Shown: piece by piece, positions 1 through 7,122 of the stretch | Layout of the letters: the number at the start of each line of letters is the position of its first letter | Position numbering within the stretch: the stretch's first letter is position 1 | From: Acidimicrobiia bacterium | Lineage (GTDB): Bacteria > Actinomycetota > Acidimicrobiia > Acidimicrobiales > Ilumatobacteraceae | Length of the DNA stretch: 16,751 nt | Assembly: GCA_013815505.1 (NCBI GenBank) | Contig: JACDGA010000007.1 | Span: 1-16,751, forward strand | Reading direction: 5' to 3' | The notes under the pieces: model-generated | What the model saw: the letters and a program-made list of their open reading frames with translations, nothing else | Told to the model about the DNA's origin: nothing | The model's database searches: none | Position numbers and translations under genes: made by a program

Positions 1-1
1 C

Positions 2-82
2 AAGTGGGTCAAAGGACACTCCGGCGACCGGATGAACGATCTCGTCGACCGCCTCGCCGTCGCCGCCGTGACCGCCGGCTGA
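2..82 (+). CDS. RNase HI-like protein, C-terminal fragment
   Basis: Only the last 26 codons are in the window; the gene starts upstream. Translation from base 2 gives KWVKGHSGDRMNDLVDRLAV followed by AAVTAG and a TGA stop at 80-82. The W-V-K-G-H-S-G motif followed by N-x-x-V-D-x-L-A matches the end of ribonuclease HI, where the His lies in the flexible catalytic loop and the Asp completes the metal site. RNase HI degrades the RNA strand of RNA:DNA hybrids in the cytoplasm. The gene ends 16 nt before the end of the convergent protease gene. A fusion of RNase H with another domain upstream cannot be excluded because the N-terminus is outside the window. Confidence 0.75.
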   Translation, partial: KWVKGHSGDRMNDLVDRLAVAAVTAG

Positions 83-98
83 GCGAGCTGGTCCGAGG

Positions 99-1484
99 TC
101 AGGCGGCGATCTTGTCGACGGCGGCGACGACGTCGACGAGGCCGGTGCCCTTGTCGAACGAGGTCGTGTAGCCCTCCTGTGCGGAGTAGGCAGCGCCGTT
201 CGTGTAGCGGTGCGCCGTCGACTTCAATGCGGCCTCGATCTGACCGGGTGTGGCGCTCGGATCGGCGTGGAAGAGCTGCGCCACGATGCCGGCGATGTGA
301 GGTGCCGCCATTGACGTGCCGCTGGACGGCTCGTTGCGGTTGCCCCGTGACGAGTAGTCGCTCACGACGCCGTCGCGGGTGCCGGTGGCCTGATCGAAGT
401 AGGAGGCGACGGACACGATGCCCGGTGTCGGGTCCTGACCCGGCGGGTTCGTGAGGCTTGCGGAACCGTCACCGCCGTCGTTGCCGGCCGCCCACACCGT
501 GACGACACCCCTCGGCCACGAGCGCCCGCTGCAGCTTGACGGTGGCCGACTGCGGGTCGAACGCACCGCCGCCCGTGGGACCGTACGAGTTGTTGGTCAC
601 CTTGATCGGCGGGCACGTCGATGCCGGCACGCCGGCGCCGCACGGCGCCCTGTGGTTCTCGAGCACCCAGTTCAGCGCCGAGTCGGCGCCGACGATGAGC
701 AGCACGGCACCGGTTGAAATCGACACGAGGCTCGCCCCGGGCGCCGCGCCCTGCAGACGGGTGCCGTCGGTGAGCGTGGTCGGCCGGCCGCCGACGATTC
801 CGCTGACGTGCGTGCCGTGACCGCCGCCCGAGATCGTGTCGGTGTCGACGATGTTGGGGACCCGAAGGACGCAGTCGGTGGATGTCGTCGTCTCGACGAG
901 GCACACGCTCTTGAGGTTGGCGACGACCGCGCCGTTGCGGAAGAACGGGTGGGTGGGGTCGATGCCGGAGTCGATGACCGCCACGGAGACGCCGGAGCCG
1001 TCGAGCGCACGGCCGTTGGCGCCGGTCAGGGTGCGGACCGCCTCGGCACCGCGGGTGGCCGTGTTGGAGGTCTCGAGCGTGAACTCGATCGGGGTGTTGC
1101 CCTCGAGGTACGTGACGCCGCGCTGGTTGCCCGCCGTCGTGATCTGGGCACGAGTGCCGCGAGCCACCGCGACGCCGATCTTGTCGTACGTCGTCACGAG
1201 GCGCATCCCGCTGGCGCTCACGGCGCTGCGAGCGGTGCGGATGTCGTGCCGTGCACCATGACGGTGGTCTGCGTGTTCGCCCCGAGCGTGTCGAGCTGAC
1301 GCGAGAGGTACCCCTGCACGTGGGCGGCGATGCCGTCGTCCGCTGCGGAGGCGCCCGAGGTCGATGTGCCCGTGATGGCGGCGACCGCGAGTGCCGCACC
1401 GAGTGCTGCGCCTGCGAGGCGGCTCGCTCGCCCGTGGCGTTTGCCTGCGGTCGAGTTGAATGGGGTGGCGGCTGAGCGGTGGAT
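99..1484 (-). pseudogene. Secreted subtilisin-like serine protease (S8), frame-disrupted
   Basis: Three minus-strand reading segments together make one S8 protease. Segment A (about 1484 to 1250) encodes an Arg/Lys n-region, a hydrophobic stretch (LAGAALGAALAVAAITG) and an ASA-A cleavage-like site, then the start of an I9-like propeptide. Segment B (about 1245 to 512) carries the catalytic Asp (VAVIDSGID, Asp codon 970-972) and His (GHGTHVSG, about 810-833). Segment C (511 to 99) carries the oxyanion Asn (WAAGND) and the Ser (SGTSMAAPH, Ser codon 312-314). A to B needs one extra base between about 1221 and 1260; frame A stops at 1218-1220. B to C needs one base fewer in the C4 run at 508-511. 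A and C are in the same frame, so the lesions compensate. Frame A has no ATG, GTG or TTG at the 5' end: a GGGAGG Shine-Dalgarno (1491-1496) is followed after 6 nt by ATC (1484), used here as the boundary. All catalytic residues are intact, so this is either a recent pseudogene or sequence error in a working gene. Confidence 0.8.
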
Positions 1485-1540
1485 GGAGATCCTCCCGAGG
1501 TGCCGTCAACGAATCGACATAAATGACGATACTACGGAAG

Positions 1541-1554
1541 CTTCACTTGTGAAG
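1541..1554. promoter_or_regulatory. 14-bp inverted repeat upstream of the S8 protease gene
   Basis: CTTCAC-TT-GTGAAG is a perfect 6-bp inverted repeat with a 2-bp centre. It lies between the stop of the transsulfuration gene (1582) and the start of the protease gene. Possible -10 boxes for the protease lie between it and the gene (TAGTAT, 1534-1529; TTATGT, 1523-1518, minus strand). The 2-nt centre is too short for a good RNA hairpin and no T-run follows, so a protein-binding site is more likely than a terminator. Function is inferred. Confidence 0.3.
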
Positions 1555-1581
1555 TCTGGCAAGGGGAGTGTGGGTCGGACG

Positions 1582-2748
1582 TCAGTTGGCCGGGATCGCC
1601 CGCCGCAGGTCGGCGAGGATGTCGTCGCCGTCCTCGAGCCCAACCGAGATCCGCATCAGGCCTGGCGTGATGCCGATGGCGAGCTGCTCGTCGACGGGCA
1701 GGCTGACGTGCGTGCTCGTGGCCGAGTGGCAGACGAGCGTCTCGGGCCCGCCGAGCGACGTCGCCACCCTCACCAAGCGCAGCCCGTCGAGCATCGCCCG
1801 TGCCGCGTCGACGCCGCCGAGGAGATCGAGGGCGAACACGGTCGGAGGGCACTGCAACTGACGCGCGGCGAGATCGTGCTGCGGGTGATCGGGCAGTGAA
1901 GGGTGGTGGACGGCGGCCACGCCAGGGTGGTCGGCCAGCGCCGCAGCCAGCGCGAGCGTGGTGGCCGCCTGGTGCTGCTGGCGCACCGCGAGCGTGCGCA
2001 GCCCGCGCAACGCGTTGAGCGCGTCGTACGGCGAGGCCGTCGCGCCGTGCAGCACGGAGTACGCCCAGATCGCGTCGAGCAGCTCGCGCTCGCCCGAGAC
2101 GACGCCGAGCGTCGAGTCGTTGTGGCCACCGATCCCCTTCGTCGCAGAGTGGACGACGAGATCGACGCCGTACTCGATCGGGCGCACTCCGATGGGCGTG
2201 GCGAACGTGGCGTCGACCATCGTGAACGGTCCCGTGATGCTCCCGAGATCCTCGAGGTCGACGAGATCGAGGCGAGGGTTCGACGGGGACTCGGCGATCA
2301 CGAGCATCGTGGTGCCCGGCCGGACGGCCTCTGCGAAGGCTCCCGGCCTGGTGCCGTCCACGAGCGAGTGCTCGATGCCGAGGCGGGCGCAGGGGCCCTG
2401 GATGAACGCCTGCGTGCCGGCGTAGATCTGGCGTTGCAGCACCACATGGTCGCCTGCGGAGCAGAGGGCGAGCACGGTCGAGGCGATCGCGCCCATGCCA
2501 GAGGCGAAGGCCATCGACTCCTCTGCGCCCTCCAACTCGGCAATGGCCTCTTCGAACGCACGCACGGTGGGGTTCGCGTAGCGGCTGTAGAAGCTGTCGG
2601 GTCGCAGCGCCACTGCGCGCTTGCGCGTGTCGTCGAGTCCGTCGGTCTCCCACGTGCTCGATGCCCACAGTGCCGGCGCGAGGCTCGTGCCCTGCTGCGC
2701 CCGGCCGGCGGTCACGACTCGCGTCGCCGGTGCGTGCTCATCACTCAC
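1582..2748 (-). CDS. PLP-dependent transsulfuration enzyme (Cys/Met metabolism family)
   Basis: This 388-codon protein belongs to the cystathionine gamma-synthase / gamma-lyase / methionine gamma-lyase / O-acylhomoserine sulfhydrylase family (fold-type I PLP enzymes, cytoplasmic). Family marks: YSRYANPT (residues about 54-61, with the phosphate-contacting Tyr-Ser-Arg), the cofactor Asp (MVDATFATP, D179), the Schiff-base Lys in HSATKGIGGHND (K204) and the C-terminal SLGGPETLVCHSATSTH and GLMRISVGLED blocks. The family is visible but the reaction (C-S bond synthesis or cleavage) is not. An ATG at 2811 would add 21 residues. I chose the GTG at 2748 because a TAGCGT -10-like box ends 8 nt before it, as at other leaderless starts here, and because the protein then begins close to the conserved TRVVTAG. 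The gene diverges from the SDR gene and stands alone. Confidence 0.9.
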   Translation of the reverse strand: MSDEHAPATRVVTAGRAQQGTSLAPALWASSTWETDGLDDTRKRAVALRPDSFYSRYANPTVRAFEEAIAELEGAEESMAFASGMGAIASTVLALCSAGDHVVLQRQIYAGTQAFIQGPCARLGIEHSLVDGTRPGAFAEAVRPGTTMLVIAESPSNPRLDLVDLEDLGSITGPFTMVDATFATPIGVRPIEYGVDLVVHSATKGIGGHNDSTLGVVSGERELLDAIWAYSVLHGATASPYDALNALRGLRTLAVRQQHQAATTLALAAALADHPGVAAVHHPSLPDHPQHDLAARQLQCPPTVFALDLLGGVDAARAMLDGLRLVRVATSLGGPETLVCHSATSTHVSLPVDEQLAIGITPGLMRISVGLEDGDDILADLRRAIPAN

Positions 2749-2756
2749 GCCGCCGA

Positions 2757-2762
2757 ACGCTA
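2757..2762 (-). promoter_or_regulatory. -10-like box TAGCGT of the transsulfuration gene
   Basis: TAGCGT on the minus strand fits TAnnnT and is followed by 8 nt and then the GTG start at 2748. This spacing puts the transcription start at or next to the GTG, predicting a leaderless mRNA. No Shine-Dalgarno is visible before that GTG. Confidence 0.45.
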
Positions 2763-2833
2763 TCCCGCCACGCTTGACCGGCGGAGGTGCGAACCGGCGG
2801 AGCGCGGACATGCGCGGCGAGTGCTCGTTGGCC

Positions 2834-2839
2834 TATCGT
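2834..2839 (+). promoter_or_regulatory. -10-like box TATCGT of the SDR gene
   Basis: TATCGT fits TAnnnT and sits 8 nt before the ATG at 2848. There is no Shine-Dalgarno in between, so a leaderless transcript is predicted. It lies in the short divergent spacer shared with the transsulfuration gene. Confidence 0.45.
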
Positions 2840-2847
2840 CCGGCGCC

Positions 2848-3624
2848 ATGGAGATCACCGACGCGAGTGCCGTCGTCACAGGAGGCGCGTCGGGCATCGG
2901 CGCCGCCGTCGCCCGCAAGCTGGCAGAGGCCGGCGCCAAGGTCGTCGTAGCCGACCTGCAGGAGGACAAGGGCAATACCCTTGCCGACGAGATCGGCGGC
3001 ATGTTTGCCAAGGTCGACGTCACGAGCACCGAGGACATCGTCGACGCCGTCGAGATGGCGGTCTCGGCGGGACCGCTCAGGGTGCTCGTCAACTCGGCCG
3101 GCATCGGCTGGGCGCAGCGCACGGTGGGCAAGGACGGCTCGTACGACTCGGCTGCCGATCTCGACGCCTTCAAGAAGGTCATCGCGATCAACCTGGTCGG
3201 GACGTTCGACTGCATCCGCATAGGTGGCACCGCGATGAGCCGCAACGAGCCGATGGACTCCGGCGAGCGCGGGGCGATCGTCAACATCGCCTCCGTCGCT
3301 GCGTTCGACGGCCAGATCGGCCAGGCCAGCTACTCGGCGTCGAAGGGCGGGATCGTCGGCATGACCCTGCCGATCGCTCGCGACCTCGCCGCCATCGGCG
3401 TGCGAGTCAACACGGTGGCGCCCGGCCTGATCGACACGCCGATCTACGGCGAGGGTGAGGGCAGCGACGCCTTCAAGTCGAACCTGCAGAAAGGTGTGCT
3501 GTTTCCCCAACGCCTCGGACATCCCGACGAGCTCGCCTCCGTCGTGCTCGAGTGCGTCCGCAACAGCTACCTCAACGCCGAGACGATCCGCGTCGACGGC
3601 GGCATCCGCATGCCGCCGAAGTAG
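2848..3624 (+). CDS. Short-chain dehydrogenase, HSD10-like (3-hydroxyacyl-CoA dehydrogenase type)
   Basis: A 258-residue classical SDR. It shows the dinucleotide motif TGGASGIG (11-18), an Asp at the end of the second strand (VVVADL, D36; NAD+ preference), NSAG (82-85), and the catalytic tetrad N115, S149, Y162, K166 (YSASK). The run from GERGAIVNIASVAAFDGQ through YSASKGGIVGMTLPIARDL, and the ending ETIRVDGGIRMPPK, closely resemble type II 3-hydroxyacyl-CoA dehydrogenase (HSD17B10). From family knowledge it would oxidise L-3-hydroxyacyl-CoA or 3-hydroxy-2-methylbutyryl-CoA in fatty-acid or isoleucine breakdown. The substrate is not provable from sequence, and no other beta-oxidation gene is adjacent. 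The ATG at 2848 is supported by the nearby -10 box and by alignment of the first strand. It is convergent with argJ. Confidence 0.9.
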   Translation: MEITDASAVVTGGASGIGAAVARKLAEAGAKVVVADLQEDKGNTLADEIGGMFAKVDVTSTEDIVDAVEMAVSAGPLRVLVNSAGIGWAQRTVGKDGSYDSAADLDAFKKVIAINLVGTFDCIRIGGTAMSRNEPMDSGERGAIVNIASVAAFDGQIGQASYSASKGGIVGMTLPIARDLAAIGVRVNTVAPGLIDTPIYGEGEGSDAFKSNLQKGVLFPQRLGHPDELASVVLECVRNSYLNAETIRVDGGIRMPPK

Positions 3625-3626
3625 CG

Positions 3627-3643
3627 GCGGACTCGTCGTCCGC
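3627..3643 (+). terminator. Hairpin just after the SDR stop codon
   Basis: GCGGAC-tcgtc-GTCCGC forms a 6-bp GC-rich stem with a 5-nt loop, starting 3 nt after the stop. A pyrimidine-rich stretch follows but no clear T-run, so intrinsic termination would be weak. Confidence 0.35.
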
Positions 3644-3680
3644 TCGCTTCGCTCGCTTTCTCCTCGCGCCGCGTGTGCCT

Positions 3681-3698
3681 CGTCGCTGGCTAGCGACG
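3681..3698. terminator. 7-bp hairpin between convergent SDR gene and argJ
   Basis: CGTCGCT-ggct-AGCGACG is a perfect 7-bp stem with a 4-nt loop, between the two convergent genes. Neither side has a T-run. Its position suits a bidirectional terminator or an RNA 3'-end structure. Confidence 0.4.
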
Positions 3699-3715
3699 GG
3701 AGAACTCGACCGAAC
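3699..3715 (-). repeat. Short intergenic repeat, copy 1 (inverted relative to copy 2)
   Basis: The minus strand reads GTTCGGTCGAGTTCTCC, identical over 17 bp to the plus strand at 12434-12450. Both copies are intergenic and both spacers also contain a related CGCTCGCT-x-CGCTCGCT stretch (3641-3657 and about 12413-12430), so they look like members of one small dispersed intergenic repeat family. Confidence 0.5.
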
Positions 3716-3730
3716 GAGTGACGTCGAAAT

Positions 3731-4888
3731 CTAGGTCGTGTAGTCGGCGTTGATTCTGATGTAGCCGTCCGTGAGGTCGCAGCCCCAGACGCGGGCGAAG
3801 GCGTCGCCGGTGCCGAGGCTGACGTGGATCAGCACCTCGTCGCGCTCGAGATAGCGCGACAGCGCGGCGAGCTGATCGTCGTCGAGCGGGCGCGGGTACA
3901 CGTCGTCGGTGCCGAACCGGATGACGACCCGGTCGGGGTCGATGTCGGTGTCGTCGCTGCACTTCCCGACGGCCATCGCGACCCGACCCCAGTTGGGATC
4001 GGCGCCGTGGACCGCCGTCTTCACGAGCGGCGAGTTGACGATGGACTTGGCGACGCGCTTCGCCTGCGCCCAGTCGCGGGCGGCGTCCACGACGACCTCG
4101 ATCAGCGTCGTCGCGCCCTCCCCGTCGGCGGCGATCTTGCGTGCGAGCTCGGTGGCGACCGATTCGAGCGCACGTTCCAGCGCGTCGGGACGGACCGATC
4201 CGGCGGCGCCACTCGCCATCACGAGGGCGGTGTCGCTCGTCGAGGTGTCCGTGTCGATGCTGACGCAGTTGAACGTCCGCTCGACGACTCGACGGAACGT
4301 CGCGTCGAGCTCGTCCGCCGGCACCTCGGCATCCGTCAGGATCACGGCGATCATGGTCGCCATGTCGGGCTCGATCATCCCGACGCCTTTGGCGATGCCG
4401 ACAACCTGCGCTGTCGAGCTCTCGACCGCCGACTCGGCCACCTTCGCCACCGTGTCGGTCGTCATCATTGCCCGCGCCGCCCGCTCAACGGAGGCGCCCG
4501 ACGCCACCGAGGCGAGAGCGCACAACCCGTTGCGCACGCGTTCCATCGGATAGCGCCGCCCGATGACGCCGGTCGAGGCAATGAGCACCTCGTCGACGGC
4601 GCAGCCCAACTGCTCGGCGACGAGTGAGGTCACCTCGGCGGCATCGCGCCGCCCGTCGTTGCCCGTCGCGACGTTGGCGTTCTTCGACACGACGACGATC
4701 GCGCGAGCGCGACCGTCGGCGACGCGCTCCCGGCTGAGCTCCACACTCGGACCGGCGAAGCGGCTCTTCGTGAACACGCCGGCCGTCGAGCACCCGACGT
4801 CGGCGGCGATGACGACGAGGTCGTCGCTGTCATCCTTGATGCCGAGGTTGGCGACGAAGCAGCCGAAGCCGTCGGGGAACGATGCCAT
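3731..4888 (-). CDS. argJ: Glutamate N-acetyltransferase / amino-acid acetyltransferase ArgJ
   Basis: A 385-residue ArgJ, the usual length. ArgJ moves the acetyl group from N-acetylornithine to glutamate in the cyclic arginine pathway; bifunctional forms also use acetyl-CoA. The precursor cleaves itself before a Thr that becomes the N-terminal nucleophile of the beta chain: here KGVGMIEPDMATM, with T178. The oxyanion segment ASTGVIG (T106, G107), the VKTAVHGADPNWGRV block and the C-terminal INADYTT are present. The conserved NSGNANA-x-TG segment reads VSKNANVATG (about 67-76), a visible deviation. The ATG at 4888 gives the standard N-terminus (ASFPDGFGCFVANLGIK); a start at 4945 would overlap the MarR gene. 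No other arg gene is in the window. It lies 40 nt downstream of the MarR gene on the same strand, so the two may be cotranscribed. Confidence 0.92.
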   Translation of the reverse strand: MASFPDGFGCFVANLGIKDDSDDLVVIAADVGCSTAGVFTKSRFAGPSVELSRERVADGRARAIVVVSKNANVATGNDGRRDAAEVTSLVAEQLGCAVDEVLIASTGVIGRRYPMERVRNGLCALASVASGASVERAARAMMTTDTVAKVAESAVESSTAQVVGIAKGVGMIEPDMATMIAVILTDAEVPADELDATFRRVVERTFNCVSIDTDTSTSDTALVMASGAAGSVRPDALERALESVATELARKIAADGEGATTLIEVVVDAARDWAQAKRVAKSIVNSPLVKTAVHGADPNWGRVAMAVGKCSDDTDIDPDRVVIRFGTDDVYPRPLDDDQLAALSRYLERDEVLIHVSLGTGDAFARVWGCDLTDGYIRINADYTT

Positions 4889-4928
4889 ATGGGTCCCGTC
4901 GCCTGTCAGTTCCGCTGTGGCGCGGCTG

Positions 4929-5453
4929 TCAGGCCACGCTGCCACTCAGCGCTGCACCGGGGCGCCTTGCGTCGTCGGCGTCGCCCCGCAGCCCGTCGCC
5001 GACGGCCGTGAAGATCTCCGCCAGCGTGCGGATCTGCGTGCGGTCGAGGCGATCGATGAGATGGGCGCGCACGCTGTGGACGTGTTGCGGTGCCGCCCGC
5101 TCGAGCACCTCGCGCCCCGCCGCGGTCAGCTCGGCGAGCATCACCCTGCGGTCGACCTGCGAGTGCCGACGCTGCACCCAGCCCGACGTCACCATGCCGT
5201 CGAGCCGGCGCGTCAGTCCACTGGGGGAGAGCTGGAGCATGCGGGCGAGGTCGCACATCCGCAACGCCTGGTCATCGGCCTCTGAGAGGTAGACGAGCAC
5301 CTGGTAGTCGCCCATCGTCAGCCCTGAGTCGGCGAGATCGGTCTCGAACGCCGAGAACAGATCGCCGACGGATTCGATGAACGCCCGCCACGCTGCCTGC
5401 TCCTCCTCGTCGAGCCATCTCGGTTGCGGGCGGGAAGGCTCGTTATCGCTCAC
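4929..5453 (-). CDS. MarR-family transcriptional regulator
   Basis: A 174-residue winged-helix regulator. The core DNA-binding region reads ALRMCDLARMLQLSPSGLTR followed by RLDGMVTSGWVQRRHSQVDRR (recognition helix, then the wing with the conserved D-R-R), then VMLAELTAAGREVLE. Helices on both sides suit the MarR dimer interface. MarR proteins usually repress their own and a divergent gene by binding a short palindrome and release it on ligand or oxidant binding. Here the divergent spacer contains TTGCGATCGCAA and a degenerate copy. The start is taken as GTG 5453 because TACGAT (5466-5461) ends 7 nt before it; an ATG at 5462 would overlap that box. The effector is unknown. Confidence 0.9.
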   Translation of the reverse strand: MSDNEPSRPQPRWLDEEEQAAWRAFIESVGDLFSAFETDLADSGLTMGDYQVLVYLSEADDQALRMCDLARMLQLSPSGLTRRLDGMVTSGWVQRRHSQVDRRVMLAELTAAGREVLERAAPQHVHSVRAHLIDRLDRTQIRTLAEIFTAVGDGLRGDADDARRPGAALSGSVA

Positions 5454-5460
5454 GACCCCC

Positions 5461-5466
5461 ATCGTA
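5461..5466 (-). promoter_or_regulatory. -10-like box TACGAT of the marR gene
   Basis: TACGAT on the minus strand is followed by 7 nt and GTG 5453, predicting a leaderless transcript. The degenerate palindrome at 5480-5491 lies where the -35 contacts of this promoter would be, so autorepression is plausible. Confidence 0.45.
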
Positions 5467-5479
5467 GCGTGGGCAAAGG

Positions 5480-5491
5480 TTGCGTTGTCAA
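5480..5491. promoter_or_regulatory. Degenerate copy of the MarR-site palindrome
   Basis: TTGCGTTGTCAA matches 9 of 12 positions of TTGCGATCGCAA and is 28 bp upstream of the perfect copy. It overlaps the -35 of the yceI gene and lies upstream of the marR -10. It also overlaps a second inverted repeat, TTGTC-aac-GACAA (5485-5497). It is a candidate second operator. Confidence 0.3.
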
Positions 5492-5508
5492 CGACAAGCA
5501 GTTAATGT
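5480..5508 (+). promoter_or_regulatory. Promoter of the yceI-family gene
   Basis: TTGCGT (-35, 5480-5485), a 17-nt spacer and TAATGT (-10, 5503-5508) make a plausible sigma-70-type promoter about 40 nt upstream of the ATG. The perfect palindrome at 5508-5519 begins at the last base of the -10 and covers the expected start site. Confidence 0.45.
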
Positions 5509-5519
5509 TGCGATCGCAA
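5508..5519. promoter_or_regulatory. Candidate MarR operator TTGCGATCGCAA (yceI/marR spacer)
   Basis: A perfect 12-bp palindrome in the spacer between divergent marR and the yceI gene, at the -10/+1 region of the latter. The same 12 bp, plus the preceding G, recur upstream of the pirin gene (14314-14325). The TTGC-N4-GCAA form suits a winged-helix dimer such as MarR. Position suggests repression by blocking RNA polymerase. Confidence 0.55.
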
Positions 5520-5548
5520 GAAACTCTCTGGTCCCGGGAGGCCCCATC

Positions 5549-6130
5549 ATGACGAACACCACCGCCGATCTCCCGTCCACCGATCTCGTCGGTGCATGGA
5601 CCGTCGATCCGGCGCACTCACGTCTCGGCTTCAGCGTACGGCACATGATGGTCAGCAAGGTGCGGGGCCAATTCTCCGAGTACGACGCCGACGTCACGAT
5701 CGCCGAGGACCCGAGCCAGTCGCGTGTCGACGCAACGGTGCAGATCGCCTCGATCGACACGCACGACGCAAACCGTGACGGGCACCTGCGCAGCGGCGAG
5801 TTCTTCGACGTCGAGACGCATCCCACGATGACGTTCACGACCACCGGGTTGAGCGGGTCGGGAAGCGACTACCAGCTCGCTGGCGATCTCACGATCCGCG
5901 GCGTGACGAAGCCCGTCGTCTTCGATCTCGAGTACCAGGGCGTCGGCAAGAACCCGTGGGGCGCGACCGTCGCAGGCCTCACCGCCACGACGAAGATCAG
6001 CCGCGAGGAGTTCGGCCTGACATGGAACCAGGCACTCGAGACCGGTGGCGTGCTCATCGGCGACAAGATCGACATCGAGCTCGACCTCGAGCTCACGAAG
6101 GCAACGGCCGAGACGGCCGAGGACGCCTGA
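5549..6130 (+). CDS. YceI-family lipocalin-like protein
   Basis: A 193-residue protein of the YceI family, whose members form a beta-barrel that binds polyisoprenoids or other lipids. Family marks are GAWTVDPAHSRLGFSVRHMM (about 15-34), the segment ASIDTHDANRDGHLRS then GEFFDVETHPTMTF, LTIRGVTKPVVFDLEY, and the C-terminal EEFGLTWNQALETGGVLIGD then KIDIELDLEL. No signal peptide is present, so it should be cytoplasmic, unlike the periplasmic E. coli protein. The ATG at 5549 has a good Shine-Dalgarno (GGGAGG, 5536-5541, 7-nt spacing), in contrast to the leaderless genes nearby. It is divergent from marR, with a palindrome over its promoter, so it is a likely target of that regulator. Its cellular job is unknown. 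Confidence 0.92.
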   Translation: MTNTTADLPSTDLVGAWTVDPAHSRLGFSVRHMMVSKVRGQFSEYDADVTIAEDPSQSRVDATVQIASIDTHDANRDGHLRSGEFFDVETHPTMTFTTTGLSGSGSDYQLAGDLTIRGVTKPVVFDLEYQGVGKNPWGATVAGLTATTKISREEFGLTWNQALETGGVLIGDKIDIELDLELTKATAETAEDA

Positions 6131-6146
6131 TCCCGACCGCGAGGCG

Positions 6147-7079
6147 TCAGGCGCTCTTGCGGTCCCCGACGACGGCGGAAAGGGCCTCACGCGCGGTCGC
6201 GTGCCGGAACTCGAAACCGTCGTCGAGCAATGCCTTCGGCACCACCCGGAGGCTGTCGAACAGCAAGCTGTCGGCCATCTCGGCGCCCAGCACCAAGCGC
6301 GGACCGAATGCCGGCACGCGCAGCAACGTCGGGCGCCCGAGCGTCCTGCCGAGCTCCTTCGTGAACTCGGCGTTGGTCACCGGCTGCGGTGCTGTGAGGT
6401 TGACGGGACCCCTCAGCTCACTCGTGAGGAGATGCTCGATCGCCGCCACCTCGTCGTCGAGCGAGATCCAACTCAGCCACTGCCGGCCCGAACCCATGCG
6501 GGCGCCGAGCCCGAAGCGGAAGAGCGGAAGCTGCTTGCGGAGTGCCCCGTCGTCGGCGCTGAACACCACGCCCGACCTCGTGGTCACGACGCGCGCCCCT
6601 GCGGATGCGGCGGGCTGTGCGGCCGCCTCCCAGTCGCGGCAGAGATCGGCGAGGAAGCCGGCGCCCGGTTCGGTCGGCGACGACTCGTCGAGCACCTCGT
6701 CGCCACGATCGCCATAGGCGTTGACCCCGGAAGCCGAGATGAGCACAGAGGGAGGGCGCGACGACTCGGCGATGGTGCGGGCGACGAGCGCCGTCGAGTC
6801 GAGCCGGCTTGCGCGCAGCGTCTTCTTGTAGCGATCGTTCCAGCGCCGCGCTCCGATGTTGGCGCCGGCGAGGTTGACGACGCAGTCGAGCCCGTCAAAG
6901 GCGTCGGCATCGATGCGCCCATCCGCCGGCGACCACGCGATCTCGTCGGTTCCCGAGCGCGACGTGCCGGCGTGCACATCCGAGCGCACGACCCTGTAGA
7001 CGTCGTTGCCGCCCTCGCGCAGCCGGCTCGCGAGAGCGGTGCCGATCATCCCTGACGAGCCCGTGATGGCGATGCGCAT
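6147..7079 (-). CDS. TIGR01777-family epimerase/NAD-binding protein
   Basis: A 310-residue extended-SDR-like protein. It starts with the Rossmann motif AITGSSGMIGTAL (about 4-16), then NLAGANIGARRWNDRYKKTL and RASRLDST, VLISASGVNAYGDRG (YfcH-type site), GAGFLADLCRDWE, and VVTTRSGVVFSADDGALRKQ. These mark the YfcH / SulA-like TIGR01777 family, whose substrate is not established. In Mycobacterium tuberculosis a member (Rv2216) lies between dlaT and lipB; here it sits near the same genes but on the other strand. The ATG at 7079 is supported by TAGAGT ending 7 nt before it; a longer in-frame extension upstream is Arg-rich and non-family. It is convergent with the yceI gene, with a 16-nt gap. Confidence 0.9.
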   Translation of the reverse strand: MRIAITGSSGMIGTALASRLREGGNDVYRVVRSDVHAGTSRSGTDEIAWSPADGRIDADAFDGLDCVVNLAGANIGARRWNDRYKKTLRASRLDSTALVARTIAESSRPPSVLISASGVNAYGDRGDEVLDESSPTEPGAGFLADLCRDWEAAAQPAASAGARVVTTRSGVVFSADDGALRKQLPLFRFGLGARMGSGRQWLSWISLDDEVAAIEHLLTSELRGPVNLTAPQPVTNAEFTKELGRTLGRPTLLRVPAFGPRLVLGAEMADSLLFDSLRVVPKALLDDGFEFRHATAREALSAVVGDRKSA

Positions 7080-7086
7080 CGGGCGA

Positions 7087-7092
7087 ACTCTA
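7087..7092 (-). promoter_or_regulatory. -10-like box TAGAGT of the TIGR01777 gene
   Basis: TAGAGT on the minus strand is followed by 7 nt and the ATG at 7079, the same leaderless arrangement as at marR. It helps to fix the start. Confidence 0.45.
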
Positions 7093-7122
7093 CGGCGCCG
7101 TGTCACGCCGCCATCGCGGCCG

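Noticed and set aside
505..515. Programmed ribosomal frameshifting as the explanation of the protease break
   Set aside because: No X-XXY-YYZ slippery heptamer or downstream structure is evident, and a second break plus a missing start codon argue for mutation or sequence error.
469..1509. TTG at 1509 as the protease start
   Set aside because: It opens the middle frame, where the first 80 or so residues are Arg/His-rich nonsense; the signal peptide is in another frame.
1903..2847. N-terminal extension of the SDR reading frame upstream of 2848
   Set aside because: It runs antisense through the transsulfuration gene; the SDR fold begins at the ATG at 2848.
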